From an uncultured Eubacteriales bacterium (GTDB lineage: Bacteria; Bacillota; Clostridia; Oscillospirales; Acutalibacteraceae), in the NCBI GenBank assembly GCA_900317215.1, contig ONFW01000005.1, positions 1-7,715 on the forward strand: 7,715 nucleotides of DNA. The letters are read 5' to 3'. The translations under genes and the position numbers were made by a program. Positions 4,229-7,715 of the stretch are shown in pieces (the stretch's first letter is position 1; the number at the start of each line of letters is the position of its first letter). The notes below the pieces were generated by a model. That model had not been told where the DNA came from and did no database searches. It was given only the letters and a program-made list of their open reading frames with translations.

Positions 4229-6265
4229 ATGGAGATACTGGCGCCTGCGGGCGGAGCGGATACGATAGAGCCTGCTGTGAGGGCGGGAGCCGATGCGGTA
4301 TACCTTGGGGCTGTCAGCTTCAGCGCAAGAGCATCGGCTAAGAATTTCAATAAAGAGGAGCTGAAAAACGCCGTTGAGTTTTGCAGACAAAGGGGAGTAA
4401 GGGTCTACCTTGCGTGCAATACTCTTGTGCGGGACGATGAGCTGAAAAAAGCGCTCGAGGTAATTGAATATGCCTGTGAGCTGCCTGTAGATGCGGTCAT
4501 AATACAGGATATGGGGCTTGCCGGACTGGTGAAAAGGGCGGCGCCCGGGCTGAGACTTCATGCCTCAACGCAGATGTCCGTGCATACTCTCGGCGGTGTG
4601 GAGCTTTTGGCGGAGCAGGGCTTCAAAAGAGTGGTGCTGTCCAGAGAACTGAGCCGTGACGAGATTGAAAGAATAGCAGCTAAAAGCCCTATAGAGCTTG
4701 AGGTCTTTGTTCATGGGGCGCTTTGTATGTGCGTTTCGGGACAGTGCTATTTCAGCGCTATGCTCGGGGGCAGGAGCGGCAACAGAGGAGCCTGCGCCCA
4801 GCCGTGCCGGCTTCCCTTCTCCGTGAAGGGTGGGACGGGTCATGACCTCAGCCTTAAGGATCAGTCGCTGATTGCTTACCTTCGGGAGCTTGACGAAATG
4901 GGGATAGCCTCGGCAAAGATAGAGGGCAGGATGAAGCGTCCGGAATATACCGCGGCGGCGGTGGCAGCCTGCCGTCAAAGCCTTGATACGGGTCATGCAG
5001 ACCCTGAGCTTATCAGAAAGCTTGAAGCTGTTTTTTCCAGATCCGGTTTTACACAGGGCTATTACACAGGAAAAAGAGGGCGTGAAATGTTTGGCATAAG
5101 GTCTAAGGAGGATGTAATGTCCGCTACCGGCAAGGTGCTTAATTCTATCCACGCTCTGTATAAGAACGAGAGACAGTCCGTACCCTTTAATGCGGCGCTC
5201 ACGATAAAGAATAACGAGCCTGCTGTTCTTTCTGTCAGCGACAAAGAGGGCAGGAGCGTGAAAGTGGAGGGACCCGTGCCCGAAAAGGCGCTGAGGGTAG
5301 AGCTGACAAAGGAAAAATGTGAGAGCAGTATAGCAAGAACAGGCGGAACTCCTTTTCTTGCCTCTGGCTTTGAGGCCGAAATAGACAGCGGATTGACCTT
5401 GCCGATGAACGAGCTGAATGCTATGAGAAGGCAAGCGCTTTCGGAACTGCTTGAAAGGAGGGGCAGAAAGGAGCCGCTGAGCTTTGTGATGCCTGAGCTG
5501 CCTGCGCCGGATACCCGAAAAAAGCTTCCGCCGAGGAATTACAGGGCAAGGTTCACAAACGGAAGGATAAGCGATGCTTTTCTCGGCTGCGAGCTTGTTT
5601 ATGTTCCTATGACGCTGAAGAACAGCGAGCTTGAGAGCCTTATGGACAGAGGCTTTGCAGTTGCCGTGGAGATACCGAGGGGAATGTTCGGCATTGAGGA
5701 CAGGATATACAGAAGGCTTGGAGAGATAAAAAAGCTGGGAATAAATGAGGTGCTTGCAGGAAATATAGGCTCTGTAGAGATAGCGAGGTCTCTCGGGCTG
5801 GATATACACGGCGGCTTCGGGCTGAATCTGACAAATACTGCGGCTGTCGAATGGGCTGAAAAAACAGGTCTCATGGATGCTGAGATATCTATAGAGCTGA
5901 CAGTTGAGCAGATATCAAGGCTTGGCGGCAGACTGCCTCTCGGGATAGTCAGCAGCGGCAGACTGCCGCTCATGCTGACAAGAAACTGTCCTGCGGATAA
6001 TTCTCCCGAAGGGGAAATGCTGCTAAGGGACAGAAAGGGAATGGAATTTCCGATGCAGACCCTCGGAGCCTGCACCGAGGTGCTGAACAGCGTGCCTCTC
6101 GACCTTGCAGACCGCAGGAGTGAGCTTCTGGGTGTGGATTTTGAGGTGCTGAGATTCAGCGTTGAAGCTCCTGCCGAAACGGAGGACATACTCGGCATTT
6201 TCGATCGTGGAGAATGCAGAAGGGGCATGCATACAAGAGGATTGTATTACAGAGGCGTTGAATAG
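4229..6265 (+). CDS. Peptidase U32 family protein with DUF3656-like middle; probable prephenate-dependent RNA hydroxylase (RlhA-like)
   Basis: The product is 678 residues, with GGGAG 7 nt before the ATG. The N-terminus (MEILAPAGG, DAVYLGAVSFSARASAKNF) opens a TIM-barrel-like U32 domain. The U32 signature is EVFVHGALCMCVSGQCYFS at 158-176, and Cys166, Cys173, Cys189 and Cys193 follow C-x6-C-x15-C-x3-C, matching the iron-sulfur cysteine spacing described for U32 proteins. Residues about 298-415 look like DUF3656 (TPF, then LPMNELNAMRRQAL). A C-terminal segment adds RLPLMLTRNCP (Cys587) and Cys615. Although named peptidases, characterised members modify RNA: E. coli RlhA hydroxylates a 23S rRNA cytidine, and TrhP acts on tRNA uridine 34 using prephenate. 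Length and domain order fit RlhA best, but rRNA rather than tRNA as target is inference. dut follows after 41 nt with no terminator between. Confidence 0.88.
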   Translation: MEILAPAGGADTIEPAVRAGADAVYLGAVSFSARASAKNFNKEELKNAVEFCRQRGVRVYLACNTLVRDDELKKALEVIEYACELPVDAVIIQDMGLAGLVKRAAPGLRLHASTQMSVHTLGGVELLAEQGFKRVVLSRELSRDEIERIAAKSPIELEVFVHGALCMCVSGQCYFSAMLGGRSGNRGACAQPCRLPFSVKGGTGHDLSLKDQSLIAYLRELDEMGIASAKIEGRMKRPEYTAAAVAACRQSLDTGHADPELIRKLEAVFSRSGFTQGYYTGKRGREMFGIRSKEDVMSATGKVLNSIHALYKNERQSVPFNAALTIKNNEPAVLSVSDKEGRSVKVEGPVPEKALRVELTKEKCESSIARTGGTPFLASGFEAEIDSGLTLPMNELNAMRRQALSELLERRGRKEPLSFVMPELPAPDTRKKLPPRNYRARFTNGRISDAFLGCELVYVPMTLKNSELESLMDRGFAVAVEIPRGMFGIEDRIYRRLGEIKKLGINEVLAGNIGSVEIARSLGLDIHGGFGLNLTNTAAVEWAEKTGLMDAEISIELTVEQISRLGGRLPLGIVSSGRLPLMLTRNCPADNSPEGEMLLRDRKGMEFPMQTLGACTEVLNSVPLDLADRRSELLGVDFEVLRFSVEAPAETEDILGIFDRGECRRGMHTRGLYYRGVE

Positions 6266-6306
6266 CCGAAAATAAATATAAAAAATCAGGTAGAGGAGAA
6301 TAAAGA

Positions 6307-6753
6307 ATGAATACTGAAATTAAGGTGAAAAAGCTCAGAGAAAACGCAGTGATGCCCAAAAGGGCGACAGAGGGCTCCGCAGGGGCGGATCTCTACGCAT
6401 GTATAGATGAGCCTGTTGTTCTTGAACCGGGCAAGCTGGCAAAGATCCCAACTGGGATCGCAATAGAGCTTGCGGATAAGTCTATGGCTGCGTTCCTTTT
6501 CGCAAGGAGCGGTCTCGGGGTAAAGCACGGAATTACGCTGTCTAACAGCGTTGGAGTTGTAGACAGCGATTACAGGGGCGAGGTCTGTGTGGGACTGTGC
6601 AATGTATCGGACGAGCCTTATACGATACAGCCCGGCGAAAGGGTCGCTCAGATGGTCATAATGCCTGTGGTCTGCGCTGAATTTGTTGAGACAGATGAGC
6701 TGGGGGATACAGAGAGAGGAGCAGGAGGTTTCGGCTCCAGCGGCAGAAGGTGA
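6307..6753 (+). CDS. dut: Deoxyuridine 5'-triphosphate nucleotidohydrolase (dUTPase)
   Basis: The product is 148 residues, the usual size of homotrimeric dUTPases. All five family motifs are present: motif 1 AGADLYA (25-31), motif 2 ARSGLGVKHGI (66-76), motif 3 GVVDSDYRGEV (83-93, catalytic Asp86 and uracil-stacking Tyr89), motif 4 GERVAQMVI (110-118), and motif 5 RGAGGFGSSG (137-146, the flexible C-terminal arm). It converts dUTP to dUMP and pyrophosphate, keeping uracil out of DNA and supplying dUMP for thymidylate synthesis. AGAGGAG lies 8 nt before the ATG. It most likely shares the promoter at 4149-4177 with the U32 gene. Nothing suggests a phage origin beyond the fact that phages also carry dut. 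Confidence 0.96.
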   Translation: MNTEIKVKKLRENAVMPKRATEGSAGADLYACIDEPVVLEPGKLAKIPTGIAIELADKSMAAFLFARSGLGVKHGITLSNSVGVVDSDYRGEVCVGLCNVSDEPYTIQPGERVAQMVIMPVVCAEFVETDELGDTERGAGGFGSSGRR

Positions 6754-6944
6754 CAGAGGAGCAGCTTTTCGTAAGCAGGGAGGAGATCTGCACATTAATA
6801 AGGTCATGCGAAACCCCGACAGACAAGAGCTGCTATTATCTTTTCTTAACCCGACCTGTGGTAAGACAGATACCCATAAAGAGGATTTGCCCCGAAGCGT
6901 TCAAAAGCGCTTCGGGGCATTGTATTTTTATATGGCTGATATGA
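6750..6944 (+). CDS. Doubtful small ORF overlapping the end of dut (64 aa, GTG start)
   Basis: GTG at 6750 overlaps the dut TGA stop in a GTGA arrangement, often seen with translational coupling. The first 50 or so residues (MTEEQLFVSREEICTLIRSC, then a Tyr/Leu-rich and Arg/Lys-rich stretch) look protein-like, but I recognise no family. Against it, there is no well-spaced ribosome binding site (AGGAGG at 6723-6728 is about 21 nt away). The frame also reads straight through the GC-rich terminator at 6888-6919 before reaching its stop. It could be a fragment of a lost gene, a real small protein, or chance. Confidence 0.2.
   Translation: MTEEQLFVSREEICTLIRSCETPTDKSCYYLFLTRPVVRQIPIKRICPEAFKSASGHCIFIWLI
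6888..6929 (+). terminator. Strong intrinsic terminator after dut
   Basis: TGCCCCGAAGCG (6888-6899) pairs with CGCTTCGGGGCA (6908-6919), a 12-bp stem with an 8-nt loop. ATTGTATTTTT-type T-rich sequence follows to 6929. It ends the U32-dut transcript between two convergent genes. Read from the other strand the stem is followed only by a weak T-rich stretch, so termination of the GNAT gene here is possible but less sure. Confidence 0.9.
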
Positions 6945-6955
6945 TAAATCAGAAT

Positions 6956-7708
6956 CTATTGTCTGATAGTTATATATTCTGATTGCTTTACAAATCCTAA
7001 TTTTTCAGCTATTTTTTGCGATGCTGTATTATTTACATCACACGACCAGACAGGGCGTTTGTGCTGTTCAAAACAAAATTGTATCATTTTTTCTGCTGCA
7101 GCCAGACCAAGTCCCATTTGACGGAAATCTGAAACTGTTTCAATTCCGATGTCAAGCTCATCTCTGCTTACAGCAGCCGAGAAAGCCCATGAAACAGCTT
7201 TTTTCTGATGCAAGACACAATAACCCATTCCATGCTCCAAAAATTCAGAAGCATCTCTCCAAGAAAAAAGAGGTGTAATACGCCCCTGTATGGTATGAAA
7301 TATATCCTTATTAATTTGGCATATCTGGTAATCAGGTCTTATTTCACCGCGAATAAAAGGATCATCTAACGGATATTCAAAATTATATCGCTTCCCGAAT
7401 ACAATATCATGCTTATTTCGGAAAAACTCAATAACTCTCGAATTTGCTGAGAACAGTATAAAACGTCTGGACAGATCGCTGCTTGAGCTTAAAAACATAT
7501 TGTAAATCTCTTCAAGAAAGCAGTTGTCACAAGCACCATAAAGATAAGCGAATCCGCAATAGTGCCAAAGCAAAACAGAATCATCATCTTTGTAAATGTC
7601 CCCATACTGACTCATTTCAGCAATAGAGAGCGGATAAACTGTGCCGCACGGTGTTTTTTCTATTTGCTGTATAATACTCTGGTATGATGTCTGATTCAGC
7701 TTTTCCAT
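6956..7708 (-). CDS. GNAT family N-acetyltransferase (PF12746-like)
   Basis: The product is 250 residues, read from ATG at 7708 to TAG at 6956-6958. The C-terminal half is a GNAT fold: FSWRDASEFLEHGMGYCVL at about 149-166, ELDIGIETVSDFRQMGLGLA at 184-203 with the acetyl-CoA-binding RQMGLG loop (196-201), and PVWSCDVNNTASQKIAEKLG at 219-238. The layout of an N-terminal region of about 125 residues plus this core resembles the 'GNAT acetyltransferase' family PF12746, whose substrates are mostly unknown. GGATAAT just before the ATG may be part of a ribosome binding site, but the window ends at 7715, so an upstream start cannot be excluded. The gene is visibly more AT-rich than the U32 and dut genes it faces, which could mean different ancestry. 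Its terminator is not clear. Confidence 0.82.
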   Translation of the reverse strand: MEKLNQTSYQSIIQQIEKTPCGTVYPLSIAEMSQYGDIYKDDDSVLLWHYCGFAYLYGACDNCFLEEIYNMFLSSSSDLSRRFILFSANSRVIEFFRNKHDIVFGKRYNFEYPLDDPFIRGEIRPDYQICQINKDIFHTIQGRITPLFSWRDASEFLEHGMGYCVLHQKKAVSWAFSAAVSRDELDIGIETVSDFRQMGLGLAAAEKMIQFCFEQHKRPVWSCDVNNTASQKIAEKLGFVKQSEYITIRQ

Positions 7709-7715
7709 ATTATCC

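Noticed and set aside
4001..4561. A 186-codon minus-strand frame across the inverted-repeat cluster
   Set aside because: It crosses hairpins and the start of the U32 gene, and its Arg/Ser-rich composition is that of an antisense shadow.
4565..5809. A 414-codon open frame on the minus strand inside the U32 gene
   Set aside because: It is the shadow of a GC-rich gene in the opposite strand, with no recognisable domain, while the plus-strand frame has clear U32 motifs.
5599..6228. A 209-codon Ser/Pro-rich frame on the minus strand
   Set aside because: Low-complexity antisense of the U32 C-terminal coding region; no domain seen.

Overview
The window looks like chromosomal DNA of an anaerobic, Gram-positive clostridial bacterium, most likely a Ruminococcus-type gut or rumen member of the Oscillospiraceae. 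This rests on strong GGAGG-type ribosome binding sites, a rubredoxin-first (reverse) rubrerythrin, a peptidase U32 protein with a DUF3656-like middle, and cell-wall enzymes typical of Firmicutes. The genus is an inference from protein style, not from a database match.

Layout. (1) Bases 1-1085, minus strand: the N-terminal 361 residues of a membrane-anchored HD-GYP protein, a probable cyclic-di-GMP phosphodiesterase cut by the window edge, with a good promoter at 1144-1172. (2) Bases 1215-2855, plus strand: a two-gene cell-wall unit made of an exported CE4 polysaccharide deacetylase and a leaderless Amidase_3 protein with a C-terminal SH3b-type domain. (3) Bases 2884-3797: a promoter, a leader of about 205 nt with a possible H-type pseudoknot and a 10-codon upstream ORF, reverse rubrerythrin, and a strong intrinsic terminator. 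(4) Bases 3798-4148: a gene-poor stretch with a dense cluster of inverted repeats ending in a T tract. (5) Bases 4149-6929: an extended -10 promoter, the U32 gene, dut (dUTPase), a doubtful small ORF overlapping dut by 4 bp, and a strong terminator. (6) Bases 6956-7708, minus strand: a GNAT acetyltransferase convergent with the dut unit and visibly more AT-rich than its neighbours.

The genes do not form one pathway. They cover second-messenger signalling, wall remodelling, peroxide defence, probable RNA modification and nucleotide-pool sanitation. No mobile element, CRISPR array, tRNA or rRNA was recognised. The parts least explained by known genes are the rubrerythrin leader and the inverted-repeat cluster at 3972-4112.
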